64,000 nucleotides of DNA from Bacteroidia bacterium (GCA_025454875.1 JALONP010000007.1:28733-92732), one strand, 5' to 3'. Shown: positions 19,609-28,697, numbered from the stretch's first letter. Program-made: numbers and translations. Notes: a model not told the origin generated them from the letters alone.

Positions 19609-20262
19609 TTACATCATCATAAACCACTTGTTTTTTACAGCAAGCATCACAGCTTGGGTTTTACTGCTTACATGAAGTTTTTGGTATATTTTGGTAATAT
19701 GTGTACGAACGGTGTGTGGGCTGATGAATAGCTTGTCGGCAACACCTTTGTAATCTAATCCTTCTACTAGTCCTTTAAGGATATCCATTTCCCTGGCAGA
19801 AAGAACGGTTTCTTCTTTTTGCTTTGCTTCTACTTTGGCGTTCATTAATAATTGCAAAGCTTTGCGCGCAATACGTGGACTCATGGGCGAACCACCAAAT
19901 TCAACAATTTGCCAAAGTGCGTCTACAATTTTATCTACATTTTCATCTTTAAGTAAATACCCTATTGCACCAGCCTTAATGGCTTCAAAAATTTTATCAT
20001 CATCATCAAAAACGGTAAGCATTAAAAACTTGGTTTCAGGATAGAGGCTTGCGGCAATATTTACAGCCTCTATTCCATTCATAATAGGCATGTCAATATC
20101 CATCAGCACAACATCAACCAATTGTTTTTCTGCTTTTATTTTATTTAAAAAGTCTTCACCATTTGCAGCTAAAAAGGCCACATCGATATCTTTTAAAAAA
20201 CTCAATTTTTCTTGTAACGAAACCCTGTTGGGTTGTTTATCGTCAACAATTGCAATGCGCAT
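19609..20262 (-). CDS. response regulator, NarL/LuxR family
   Basis: A 217-residue two-component regulator. The receiver domain (residues 1-120) has the acidic pair in AIVDD, the phospho-acceptor Asp in VVLMDIDMP and the Lys in GYLLKDE. The C-terminal LuxR-type helix-turn-helix (about residues 150-212) has LSAREMDILKGLVEG and SPHTVRTHITKIYQKL. The start at 20262 (MRIAIVDD) is chosen over the ATG at 20283, because a -7 box (20284-20291) ends directly before 20283, so 20283 should not be transcribed. It lies 65 bases downstream of the histidine-kinase gene on the same strand and is the obvious partner of that kinase. Confidence 0.9.
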   Translation of the reverse strand: MRIAIVDDKQPNRVSLQEKLSFLKDIDVAFLAANGEDFLNKIKAEKQLVDVVLMDIDMPIMNGIEAVNIAASLYPETKFLMLTVFDDDDKIFEAIKAGAIGYLLKDENVDKIVDALWQIVEFGGSPMSPRIARKALQLLMNAKVEAKQKEETVLSAREMDILKGLVEGLDYKGVADKLFISPHTVRTHITKIYQKLHVSSKTQAVMLAVKNKWFMMM

Positions 20263-20283
20263 AATCTGTTTAATTGTTTCCAT

Positions 20284-20332
20284 CAAAAGTGCTGTTATGT
20301 TGGATGGCTATCAATACTGCAAATGCGCTATT
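20284..20332 (-). promoter_or_regulatory. palindrome/promoter site D, upstream of response regulator
   Basis: Read on the minus strand: a 20-bp imperfect palindrome AATAGCGCATTTGCAGTATT (20332-20313), then exactly 21 bases, then the -7 box CACTTTTG (20291-20284). The same arrangement occurs at three other promoters in this region (sites A, B and C). The TTG of GTATTG can act as the -33 element. It overlaps the last bases of the kinase gene, giving the regulator its own, probably autoregulated, promoter. Confidence 0.65.
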
Positions 20333-23315
20333 TTAGTACAATAGTTAATACTGTCCCTTTTCCAGGTTCAGAAGCTACAATAAGCTCTGCATTTGTTTCT
20401 TTTGCTCGAGCTTCCATGTTTATTAAGCCATAATGGCCTTTTTGTTTGGCTTGTTCCCAATCAAATCCAATCCCATCATCTTTAATAGAAAAAGCAAGGA
20501 GTGCTTTTTCATCGGATTGAAAGTGGATATGAACATTTTTACTTTGGGCGTGTTTCAAACAATTGTTAAACGCTTCTTGGCATACACGAAACACATTAAG
20601 CGCAACTGCTGGAGACAATACCTTATTGGGTAATATCTGTTCCGTAAAATGTACGTGAATTGTTCGATCAAACTCCAACATTTTAAGTGCAAATTGCTTA
20701 AAGCGATCAGCAAAATCATCAACCTTTAAGCTGGTATTACTAATGGCCCAAATGGTTTGTCGTAGTGTTAAAATTGCATTTCGTCCGGCTTCGCTCATGG
20801 CTTGTAGGCGTTGTTGTTCATCTTGTTCCGTTAATCTATCGGGGTGTTGCAACATCCACTCTACATTGGTAATCAAATAGCTTAATTGGGCACCCACATT
20901 ATCATGCAAATCGCGCGAAATGCGTAAACGCTCCTGCTCCAGCTTTTGTTGCAATTCTAATTCGCGCTGTAACTTGCGCTGTTGGCGCAAATTGTATGCA
21001 TAAAACGCGCCACCTACTGCTACAAAACCAAGCAAGCCCATTAGCCAATAAAACCAAGTACGTTTCCAAAATGGGGGGATAATTGAAATGAAAATATTGC
21101 GAGGTTGTTTATTCCAAAAGCCATCGGCATTGGCAGCCATCACTTCAAATACATAATTACCCGGAGGCAAATTGGCGTAACGAGCAAAATGCTTTGTTCC
21201 GCTTTGAATCCAGTTATTATCATAACCAGCTAGTCGGTATTGATAGATATTGTTTTCGGGTTGGCTGAATTCCAATGCCGAAAAATCGAACGACAGCGTG
21301 TTTTCTAAATAAGACAATGTGAGCGATGTGATTTCATTGTAAGCAGTATCGCTTTTGTAGGGCATGTCGCCCAATAGTATTTCGTTGATGGAAATTTGTG
21401 GGGCATTTTTATTTTCAATTACATGGCTTGGGTCAATTACATTAATTCCGTTTACACCCCCAAAGTACAATAAGCCCTTTTCATCTTTATAATACGCTCC
21501 TGTGTTAAATTCGTTGCTTTGTAACCCATCTTTAACGCCATAGTGTTTAAAGGTTTGGGTTAATGGATTATAAACAGATAAGCCTTTGTTATGGCTCATC
21601 CAAATCTTTCCGTTGTTATCTTCTAAAATGCCATAAATAAAATCATCGGGTAAATCTTGTGGTGCTTCATAGCGTTTTATTACGGAACCATTGGGTTTCA
21701 AATGATACAAACCACTGTTACCACCAAGCCATAATGATTGCTTATTGTGTGTAAGACAAATGGATTTTACTGTTAGCGAATAAGGAAGTTGTTTAATGCG
21801 CTTTGTAATGGGATTGAACTGAAGAAGATGCTGCGTTGTTCCTACCCACCAAACACTATCATTTGCAATTTGAAAGGTAGTAAGGTAGTGTTTGCTCAAC
21901 TCAAATTGATGAATGGTTTTTAATTTAAATTCTTGTTGAATTTCAAATAAATAAGCATCAGCCGACAAATACACTTTTCCTTTATTGATTCTCAATACAG
22001 GGTATCCAATACCGCGTTGCTTTTGGGCCTTATAAATTTTTTCGGTGTAAACAACTTTTTGGGTGCGCAAGTTCATCACCATTAAATTCTCGTTTTGCAC
22101 GAAATATAAATGGTTATTAAAAGTAATAAGCCCAAGGATATTGGTGGATATTTTATTTGGTAATTTAAAATGAGGTGTTTGTCCATTGTTGAGATACCAA
22201 ACCATTCCCCCTTCATATAAGCCTGAAAAAACAGTGCCAACAGTATCGGTGCTAATGGCTTTAACCAAGCTGCTTCCTCCTGCTATTACGGGCAAATGTT
22301 TAAACTTATTATTTTGTGGTGACAAACATTTTGCTCCATCACCATTGGTGCATATCCACAGGTTGTTCGAATGGTCTATGTATAAATTTTGAACATAATA
22401 AAATCCAACTTTTTGCTTTTTATCGAATGATACAATATGCTCTTCGAACCGATTGGTGACGGTATCAAATACAAAAAGGCCGGTATTATTTCCCATCCAA
22501 ATTTTTCCTTGCCACCAAACCATTGAGGTAAAGTTACTTTTTTCAGTAGGGAATAAAGAGCCTTGTAAAGGCTTATATTTTATAGTATTCGAATTCACAT
22601 CGTAATAGGTCATTTGCTTATCTGCATAAATACAAATAGTACTATCATTGTAAAGCATGATGCTATTAGTGTGTTTACTTCGGCCATAAACCAAATTCAC
22701 TTCTTTGGTGTCAATATTTAACCTAAACCAACTGCTGGTGCTATCATTAAAATACCCAACAATGTATTTGCCTACAATAAAACCCTTGCGGAAAGAAGAT
22801 ACTTGAAACGTGCTTTTAGAAATATTGATGGTATGAAGCAATTGCAAGGTATTGTTAGAAAAGCATTGCAATTGTTGGGTATTGGTAATGCACCACATAT
22901 TGCCATCATGGTCCTGGCCTATGAGTGTGGCATAGCTATCGCCATTATTAAAGCTGTCGGGAAAAATGTGTACGTTGTAAAAATTATTTTTTGCACGGTT
23001 GTAAACACTTATCCCTTTATTGTGCGAAATCCATAACTGATGATTTTTAGTTTCGAGGAAGTGAAATGCAGAGTTGCCTAAAATAGATGCCGTATCAAAT
23101 TGGCTAAATTTATAATGGTGCATTTTATATCCATCAAATCGGTCAATACCATCGGCTGTGCCAAACCACATAAAGCCTTTATAATCTTGAAAAACATCCC
23201 AAACGGTATTTTGGGCAAGGCCATTATCAACTGTGTATGAGGTGTAATTACGCTGCAATTGCGCAAAGCAAGCAACAGAAAAGGCAAGCAGCAGATAAGT
23301 AAATACAAACTTCAT
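20328..23315 (-). CDS. two-component sensor histidine kinase with periplasmic propeller
   Basis: A 995-residue kinase with a signal peptide (FSVACFAQ). A long periplasmic seven-bladed-type propeller follows, with repeats such as WDVFQDYKGFMWFGTADGIDRF and ILEDNNGKIWMSHNKGLSVYN (about 25-640). Next come a Y_Y_Y domain (about 670-735) and one membrane helix (WFYWLMGLLGFVAVGGAF). The cytoplasmic part has a HisKA_3 dimerisation domain (RISRDLHDNVGAQLSYL, the phosphorylated His) and a HATPase domain (NCLKHAQSKNVHIHF). The ligand is unknown; propeller sensors of Bacteroidota often sense glycans or envelope cues. The start at 23315 gives a clean signal peptide, unlike the upstream codon at 23354. 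It is followed by its NarL-type regulator. Confidence 0.92.
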   Translation of the reverse strand: MKFVFTYLLLAFSVACFAQLQRNYTSYTVDNGLAQNTVWDVFQDYKGFMWFGTADGIDRFDGYKMHHYKFSQFDTASILGNSAFHFLETKNHQLWISHNKGISVYNRAKNNFYNVHIFPDSFNNGDSYATLIGQDHDGNMWCITNTQQLQCFSNNTLQLLHTINISKSTFQVSSFRKGFIVGKYIVGYFNDSTSSWFRLNIDTKEVNLVYGRSKHTNSIMLYNDSTICIYADKQMTYYDVNSNTIKYKPLQGSLFPTEKSNFTSMVWWQGKIWMGNNTGLFVFDTVTNRFEEHIVSFDKKQKVGFYYVQNLYIDHSNNLWICTNGDGAKCLSPQNNKFKHLPVIAGGSSLVKAISTDTVGTVFSGLYEGGMVWYLNNGQTPHFKLPNKISTNILGLITFNNHLYFVQNENLMVMNLRTQKVVYTEKIYKAQKQRGIGYPVLRINKGKVYLSADAYLFEIQQEFKLKTIHQFELSKHYLTTFQIANDSVWWVGTTQHLLQFNPITKRIKQLPYSLTVKSICLTHNKQSLWLGGNSGLYHLKPNGSVIKRYEAPQDLPDDFIYGILEDNNGKIWMSHNKGLSVYNPLTQTFKHYGVKDGLQSNEFNTGAYYKDEKGLLYFGGVNGINVIDPSHVIENKNAPQISINEILLGDMPYKSDTAYNEITSLTLSYLENTLSFDFSALEFSQPENNIYQYRLAGYDNNWIQSGTKHFARYANLPPGNYVFEVMAANADGFWNKQPRNIFISIIPPFWKRTWFYWLMGLLGFVAVGGAFYAYNLRQQRKLQRELELQQKLEQERLRISRDLHDNVGAQLSYLITNVEWMLQHPDRLTEQDEQQRLQAMSEAGRNAILTLRQTIWAISNTSLKVDDFADRFKQFALKMLEFDRTIHVHFTEQILPNKVLSPAVALNVFRVCQEAFNNCLKHAQSKNVHIHFQSDEKALLAFSIKDDGIGFDWEQAKQKGHYGLINMEARAKETNAELIVASEPGKGTVLTIVLK

Positions 23316-23328
23316 TGGCAGGGTTAAA

Positions 23329-23377
23329 AATACAGCATATGACGTATTTCCCAAATTTTGATTTTAAAAGTTCTTTG
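23329..23377 (+). promoter_or_regulatory. palindrome/promoter site A
   Basis: AATACAGCATATGACGTATT (23329-23348; 8 of 10 positions symmetric), then 21 bases, then the -7-like box GTTCTTTG (23370-23377), 28 bases before the ATG at 23406. It also lies 13 bases upstream of the divergent histidine-kinase start, where a bound regulator could act as an operator for the kinase gene. Confidence 0.65.
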
Positions 23378-23405
23378 CCGTATCACAATCTATAAAACAA
23401 ACATT

Positions 23406-24431
23406 ATGAAAAAACAACTACTTACAATTACGAGTATGCTATTATTTACAGTAGGAGCATTTGCTCAATTTAACGCAGCACAAATTTGGAACTTAAATCG
23501 CTATGTAGATCCAATGCCGCACAACGCCATTAACATAGCGGGAATCACAATGGGCGGTATCATCTATAATCAAGCAGGAGTTCCAACCGCAGGATTAACA
23601 ACCAACCCTGCACCTTTTCCAAAATTTCGTATTACTAGCACTGTAACAGGTAATAAATTAGTATGCATTTCGGCTGAACAAGAAGATAACGACCCATGGG
23701 AAGAAAAAGAACGTGCCACTTTTGAAAGTGATGGAACCAATGATACTACCGTTACAGTTGAAGAAAGCAATAATGGATCGGCATTTACAAATACAGCAAA
23801 AGTAGTTATTGAGCGCGGCTCAAATCCCAATCAATATACCATACTGCAATATAGATTTAGAAACAACGATACTTGGGTTTTAGATAGTAAATTGTTTCAT
23901 TATTTAACCAACGGACGAATTGATTCCCTTGTAAGCTATAGATACACTGGGACAGACTCAACTAAGAATGCTGTTAGAACGTTTTACTACTCGAATGGAT
24001 TAGACTCTGTATTAGATAATTCATTAAATGTGATTTCAGGTCAATTTGTAGTAAATGGGAGATTTTTGGTATTGCAAAAAGAAAACGGAAAGACGAAACA
24101 ATGGGCGCTTGAAAGTCGCCAAACTGAAACTGAACCATTTCAACGCGGTGGCACTATTTTATATAGCAACGGCCCTGCATCTTCTTTAAGTGAGGTTACA
24201 AAAGGAAATCAGTTTTCAATTTACCCCAACCCTTCCACATCAACTATCAAATTGAATTTTACCGAAAACGCATCGGTTCAAAACATCGTTATTTTAAACA
24301 GTAATGGTCAAAAATTAATTGAACAAAAAGAAGCAACCGGTATTGATGTAAGCGAACTTTCTGCAGGTTTATATTTTGTACAAGTAACAACAAACAAAGG
24401 AGTCTCTACTCAAAAATTCATCAAAAACTAA
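23406..24431 (+). CDS. secreted protein with T9SS type A sorting domain
   Basis: A 341-residue protein starting MKKQLLTITSMLLFTVGAFAQ, a clear signal peptide, which is why the ATG at 23406 is used instead of 23358. The body (about residues 20-260) is beta-rich and of no recognised family; it contains YRFRNNDTWVLDSKLFHY and a run of Asp/Asn turns. The C-terminal sorting domain starts QFSIYPNPSTSTIKLNF and ends GLYFVQVTTNKGVSTQKFIKN. It has site A upstream and a terminator downstream, so it is a single-gene unit, probably controlled by the adjacent kinase/regulator pair. Confidence 0.82.
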   Translation: MKKQLLTITSMLLFTVGAFAQFNAAQIWNLNRYVDPMPHNAINIAGITMGGIIYNQAGVPTAGLTTNPAPFPKFRITSTVTGNKLVCISAEQEDNDPWEEKERATFESDGTNDTTVTVEESNNGSAFTNTAKVVIERGSNPNQYTILQYRFRNNDTWVLDSKLFHYLTNGRIDSLVSYRYTGTDSTKNAVRTFYYSNGLDSVLDNSLNVISGQFVVNGRFLVLQKENGKTKQWALESRQTETEPFQRGGTILYSNGPASSLSEVTKGNQFSIYPNPSTSTIKLNFTENASVQNIVILNSNGQKLIEQKEATGIDVSELSAGLYFVQVTTNKGVSTQKFIKN

Positions 24432-24493
24432 TCGAGCCTGTATTACTGCTTGTATGAAAATGCAGTAGTAACGTAGCGTTAGATTTGTGTAAG

Positions 24494-24523
24494 GCCGTAT
24501 CATTAAAATGATGCGGCTTTTTT
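24494..24523 (+). terminator. intrinsic terminator after the T9SS gene
   Basis: Stem 24494-24504 with 24507-24517 (one G-T wobble), with a T-run from 24518. It ends the monocistronic unit starting at 23406 and separates it from site B. Confidence 0.8.
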
Positions 24524-24645
24524 ATGTAATACTTTTATGGTGCCACTTGCACAGATATTCAATCCATTCTGTTCGTCAGCGGCATTATGCCATCTAAGAT
24601 TTACACCCAACACAGACGCCTACTTTGTAAATCAAGATGGTATAA

Positions 24646-24694
24646 AATACAGCATTTGTCGTATTGATAGGCAGAGTAAATACAAACATTTTTG
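24646..24694 (+). promoter_or_regulatory. palindrome/promoter site B
   Basis: AATACAGCATTTGTCGTATT (24646-24665), then 21 bases, then the -7 box CATTTTTG (24687-24694), 28 bases before the ATG at 24723. It has the same layout as sites A, C and D; the TTG overlapping the right half-site is spaced 20 bases from the -7 box. Confidence 0.68.
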
Positions 24695-24722
24695 TACCGT
24701 ACAAACTAACAAACACAATCAA

Positions 24723-25175
24723 ATGAAAAAACTAATCATCCCAATACTTTTGCTCGCAATGGTTGCTTGCAAAAAAGAAGAAGATAAAAAGGAAGAGGTA
24801 AAACCAGATCCGAATGCACCAGTTGCGTTTACTAAAGAGGCAGCGGTTGGAACATGGCAAATCAACAAATTTGAGGAGTATGCTATTCCAAGCGACACAA
24901 TTAAGTTTACCTTTAATGTTCCAGCAGGGCAAGGTACTTTTACATTAGGTAGTGATAATTCTTATTCTACTGTTTTGCCTCTTGGATCAGATAATGGAAC
25001 ATACATTATTGGAAAACTCAATGGAAAGGATTTATTAATTTTATTAGAAACTGGAAAACAGCCAGACACTAATGAAGTTGTGTTATTCACTAAGTCTTCA
25101 TTTGTAATCAGTAATAAAGATGCTGAAACAAGAAAAGGAAGTAATGATTACTCAAAAGGATATTTAAGCAGATAG
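24723..25175 (+). CDS. small lipoprotein
   Basis: A 150-residue protein with signal peptide and lipobox MVAC (Cys about residue 14), then a Lys/Glu-rich linker and a compact beta-domain starting AAVGTWQINKFEEY, reminiscent of lipocalin-like Bacteroidota lipoproteins. The ATG at 24723 is chosen; the longer frame from 24537 has no signal peptide and would run across the promoter. It carries site B upstream and a terminator just downstream, so it is a single-gene unit. Function unknown. Confidence 0.75.
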   Translation: MKKLIIPILLLAMVACKKEEDKKEEVKPDPNAPVAFTKEAAVGTWQINKFEEYAIPSDTIKFTFNVPAGQGTFTLGSDNSYSTVLPLGSDNGTYIIGKLNGKDLLILLETGKQPDTNEVVLFTKSSFVISNKDAETRKGSNDYSKGYLSR

Positions 25176-25194
25176 AGTTTTGCCAATTCAAACG

Positions 25195-25220
25195 AAAAGC
25201 CACCATTGTGTGGCTTTTTT
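25195..25220 (+). terminator. intrinsic terminator after the 24723 lipoprotein gene
   Basis: Perfect 9-bp stem 25195-25203 with 25210-25218, extending into a T-run to 25220. It isolates the lipoprotein unit from site C, which begins 12 bases later. Confidence 0.8.
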
Positions 25221-25231
25221 ATGCTTACCAA

Positions 25232-25280
25232 AATACAGCATTTGCTGTATTGCCAGCCAAGCATTGCAAATCCAATTTTG
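25232..25280 (+). promoter_or_regulatory. palindrome/promoter site C
   Basis: AATACAGCATTTGCTGTATT (25232-25251; 9 of 10 positions symmetric, the best copy), then 21 bases, then the -7 box CAATTTTG (25273-25280), 27 bases before the ATG at 25308. It probably drives the two-gene unit 25308-27658. Confidence 0.7.
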
Positions 25281-25307
25281 TCTCACACAAATTAAACAAC
25301 ACTACAT

Positions 25308-26960
25308 ATGAAAAAAATTATCTTAGCATCCTTACTGGTCTCACTAAATATTGGATTGCAAGCTCAGGTAGAACTCACGTCTAAGAGTTTTGACCTCGAA
25401 TCACAGAACAAGCACAAAAACTGGTTTATAAAAGGCGCTGGTATGGACTCAATAACCGGAAAGGCCTATATCAACTTTGTTCAAGCACAATGTGTTTCGA
25501 GCAGTACCTCAGACGCATCCTATGTGTACACCACATATTATGGCTTTAGATATAAGGTAGATAAACTCGTTTTTGATGATAAATTTAACTATATCGAAAC
25601 AATAAATAAAAGCTATGAGTCAACGAAAGAAGCGTTACTCAACAACGAATTAATTTTTGGAGCAAAGTACAATACGTATTATGATCCATTCTTCCCTTAC
25701 CAAATAGATAATTCCTACATGTTCACCACTACTGTTAGTTATGGATTTACGGCTGGTAAAGATGTTGTGGCTTCATACCTTGGATTAAAGGTGCAAGGTT
25801 GCACTGAATATCCAAAACGTTACGAAGAGAATGGAGCAGCAAACAGACAATCAAAGGGAGAAAAGTGGTATCCTATTTACAGTAACCCTATCCCCAATGG
25901 TGGAAACATACTTTACAGTACTGTTGGTGTGCTAAAAGAAGAAAAACAACATTACATATTCAGAAAATTTGATAAGGATTTGAACTTGGTTAAAGAGCAA
26001 ACATTTACGTTTGATCATCAGTGCTTAATAACCGCCAAATCCATAGAAAAGGCACCTGGCAAATTTGACTATGTTTTTATCGCTATCCCAATTGATTACA
26101 AGAAATCGAAAATAAAAACCACCGAAGCAAACAAGTATGAGTATTTTTATATTGATGGTGATAGCTATGAAATAAAGGAGCATGTAAAATTTAATGCATC
26201 AAATACGCGTTGGGTTATTGATCAAGTAATACACAAGGACAATGCAACTTATTTAATAGGGGGTTGTGGTAATAACAACAAAGAATACTCTGATGTTAAA
26301 GGAGCAGTGGAAGAGGATTTCAATAATCTGCAGGTAGCCAAGTTCGAGAATAATAAATTGGTATACATAAATGGCATCTTAAACAAAGATTTTCAAGGTT
26401 TCCTAAAAACCAATGAGGGTTTTGAGAGTAACTCGAAAGTAAGTTTAAAAATGGTAAGTACAAGCCTAACCTTGGTCAATAACAAACTTGTTTATCAGGG
26501 AAGACAATTTAAAGGAGGACCTTCAGGATACGCAGTGATGGGACAATCTTTGGGTGGTGTAACTTATGTGGGTTTACAGGCATTCGTTATAAACGAGAAA
26601 GGTGCTCTAGATGCGATGCTATCAAAGAAGGGTGAAGATTTAGGATCGTCTGTTTCATTCTCAAAAGACGGAAAAAAAATGTTCTGGTTTGCATATGATA
26701 TTGGTAAATATAATAAGTTCAAAGACGGTACGATATACGCAAACAAATCAAAGTTTTTAATTACCAGTCTATCTGTTATCACCTATAATTTTGACTCAAA
26801 AGAAATCTCTACTTATCAGAATTTAGAAAACGATGATTGGGCTATAAGTTATACCAACCCTTTCTTATATGAAGATGAAAATAAACTCATAATGCTTGGC
26901 CACAAAATTACTAAAAAGGCAAAAGAGAGCGAGGTTGTTTTTATTACCATTAAGAAGTAG
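25308..26960 (+). CDS. secreted protein of unknown function
   Basis: A 550-residue protein with a signal peptide (LNIGLQAQ). The mature part is rich in Asp, Lys, Tyr and beta-strand patterns, with segments that resemble propeller blades (SVSFSKDGKKMFWFAYD, NNKLVYQGRQFKGG). No lipobox and no T9SS sorting domain were found, so it probably stays in the periplasm or is attached to an outer-membrane partner. The gene at 26969 starts 8 bases after its stop, so the two are co-transcribed from site C. Confidence 0.65.
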   Translation: MKKIILASLLVSLNIGLQAQVELTSKSFDLESQNKHKNWFIKGAGMDSITGKAYINFVQAQCVSSSTSDASYVYTTYYGFRYKVDKLVFDDKFNYIETINKSYESTKEALLNNELIFGAKYNTYYDPFFPYQIDNSYMFTTTVSYGFTAGKDVVASYLGLKVQGCTEYPKRYEENGAANRQSKGEKWYPIYSNPIPNGGNILYSTVGVLKEEKQHYIFRKFDKDLNLVKEQTFTFDHQCLITAKSIEKAPGKFDYVFIAIPIDYKKSKIKTTEANKYEYFYIDGDSYEIKEHVKFNASNTRWVIDQVIHKDNATYLIGGCGNNNKEYSDVKGAVEEDFNNLQVAKFENNKLVYINGILNKDFQGFLKTNEGFESNSKVSLKMVSTSLTLVNNKLVYQGRQFKGGPSGYAVMGQSLGGVTYVGLQAFVINEKGALDAMLSKKGEDLGSSVSFSKDGKKMFWFAYDIGKYNKFKDGTIYANKSKFLITSLSVITYNFDSKEISTYQNLENDDWAISYTNPFLYEDENKLIMLGHKITKKAKESEVVFITIKK

Positions 26961-26968
26961 GATACCTG

Positions 26969-27658
26969 ATGAAATTCGCCAAACACTTAGCTCTTGTTGC
27001 CTGTTTCTGCTGTACTTACATAGTTTCAATTGCCCAAGATGATCAGTTTCATTTGGCATTCTATCAATTTTCAAAAGGGAATGCTGATTTGGCAACTAAC
27101 AGTAACTATACATTTACCGTAAAAAACCCAATGCTTAAGTTTGATTGGGTAACATCAGATTTTGGATGGGTAACAGGTGACTTTTCCTTAGTGCCGAACA
27201 TTGATTGGGGAGGTACGGTAAATCCACCAGATGACATTCATGGTGCGCTTGCGGATATTGACTTCGGATTTTACGTGAATCCAGGCAAACCTATTAAAAT
27301 ACTTGGATCGGAAACACGAATAGGATTGGGTCTGATTGGAGGTTTTGAAACGGCAGGTTTCAGAAGTGCGGGTATTACTTTTCCGGGAGCAAGCTTTTCG
27401 ATATTGACTCATCTGAACGACAGGTTCATTGTGAATACACGTTATCACTACAGTTTTTTCTATAACAATAATGATTCGGGTAATTATGGAAAGAATACTA
27501 AACTACAGTTTAATATAACCTGCAAGTTGCTGAGGTGGTTGGGAATAACACTAACACCTAATATTGAAACATATAAGCTAGCCGAGAGACCACCAGGTGC
27601 AGCTGCAAACGGAGCCAAATATCACTCGTTAGATTTAGGTATCTCGTTTTTTTGGTAA
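26969..27658 (+). CDS. putative outer-membrane beta-barrel protein
   Basis: A 229-residue protein with a signal peptide ending near VSIAQ. The mature part shows alternating amphipathic strands (FDWVTSDFGWVTGDFSLV, RLGLIGGF-like strands, RFIVNTRYHYSFFY), and the chain ends in an aromatic residue (LGISFFW), the usual signal for barrel assembly. It should be an outer-membrane protein; no substrate is evident. It is coupled to the upstream secreted-protein gene and closes before a terminator. Confidence 0.7.
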   Translation: MKFAKHLALVACFCCTYIVSIAQDDQFHLAFYQFSKGNADLATNSNYTFTVKNPMLKFDWVTSDFGWVTGDFSLVPNIDWGGTVNPPDDIHGALADIDFGFYVNPGKPIKILGSETRIGLGLIGGFETAGFRSAGITFPGASFSILTHLNDRFIVNTRYHYSFFYNNNDSGNYGKNTKLQFNITCKLLRWLGITLTPNIETYKLAERPPGAAANGAKYHSLDLGISFFW

Positions 27659-27831
27659 AACAATTCCAGTTACAAAGCATTACTAAAGTATGGCTATTAA
27701 ATAAAACAACAAACCATTTTCACGGTAACAAAGGATTTAAGTTAACTATTATTTTGAAATATTCAGACACAAATCCAATAAGGTAAAGGCTAAAACTCTA
27801 TTCTAAAAAAGGAAAGTCCTCCATTAAATAA

Positions 27832-27862
27832 GGCCGTATCAATATTTGGTACGGCCCTTTTT
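27832..27862 (+). terminator. intrinsic terminator after the 25308-27658 unit
   Basis: Stem 27832-27840 with 27848-27856 (one wobble), then a CTTTTT tail. It lies 47 bases before the ATG of the CCG-domain gene, which therefore needs its own promoter here. Confidence 0.75.
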
Positions 27863-27908
27863 GTTTAGGTAGTTTTTGCTAAATTGCCTAGGAAAACAAC
27901 ATTTTGAT

Positions 27909-28697
27909 ATGAGCGAATTCAAAGTACGCACCATGGCCGAAGTGGCCGCATCAGGGGAAGAAGCGGAGATTTTATTTTGGGTAGGATGTGCAGGTAGTTT
28001 TGATGAACGGGCACAAAAAATAACCAAAGCAGTAGCTAAAATATTGCATGCCGCAGGAATTAACTTTGCCATTTTAGGAACGGAAGAAGCGTGTACTGGT
28101 GATCCAGCTAAACGGGCAGGGAACGAATTTTTGTTTCAAATGATGGCTATGCAAAACATCACTACGCTAAACATGTATGGCGTTAAAAAGATTGTAACTG
28201 GTTGTCCGCACTGTTTTAACACCCTCAAAAATGAATATCCCGAACTGGGAGGAAATTATGAGGTATTGCATCATACGACACTCATTAACCAACTACTCAA
28301 TGAAGGCAAGATTGCCATTAAAGGAGGTGCGTTTGCTGGCAAACGCATTACCTACCATGATAGTTGTTATTTAGGCAGGGCCAATAATATTTACGAAGCA
28401 CCGCGTGAAGTAATTGAAAAGTTAGATGCAGCATTAATTGAAATGAAACGCAGCAAAGCCAATGGATTGTGCTGTGGTGCAGGTGGTGCACAAATGTTTA
28501 AAGATGCCGAAGAAGGGAAAAAAGAGGTGAACTTGGAACGAGCCGATGATATGCTTGAAACGCAGCCAAATGTAGTTGCGGCAGCTTGCCCGTTTTGCAT
28601 GACCATGTTGCGTGATGGTGTAAAACACCACAACAAAGAGCAAGAAATAGAAGTGAAAGATATTGCTGAACTAGTAGCGAGTGCAATGGAGCTATAA
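27909..28697 (+). CDS. (Fe-S)-binding CCG-domain protein, heterodisulfide reductase subunit-B-like
   Basis: A 262-residue soluble protein with two cysteine-rich CCG domains. The first has WVGCAGSFDE and later GCPHCFNTL; the second has YHDSCYLGR and LCCGAGGAQMF, with a final CPFCMTML. These bind an unusual iron-sulfur cluster in HdrB-like and GlpC-like proteins. The expected partner is the membrane Fe-S protein at 16014, normally adjacent in this phylum. The ATG at 27909 (MSEFKVRTM) is chosen over 27876, which lies too close to the terminator. Confidence 0.88.
   Translation: MSEFKVRTMAEVAASGEEAEILFWVGCAGSFDERAQKITKAVAKILHAAGINFAILGTEEACTGDPAKRAGNEFLFQMMAMQNITTLNMYGVKKIVTGCPHCFNTLKNEYPELGGNYEVLHHTTLINQLLNEGKIAIKGGAFAGKRITYHDSCYLGRANNIYEAPREVIEKLDAALIEMKRSKANGLCCGAGGAQMFKDAEEGKKEVNLERADDMLETQPNVVAAACPFCMTMLRDGVKHHNKEQEIEVKDIAELVASAMEL

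Noticed and set aside
24537..24722. N-terminal extension of the lipoprotein at 24723
   Set aside because: Would translate through the palindrome/promoter site B and give no signal peptide; the ATG at 24723 is followed by a clear lipobox.
27188..27448. Minus-strand ORF in the outer-membrane gene 26969
   Set aside because: Shadow of the plus-strand barrel gene; no start context or family.
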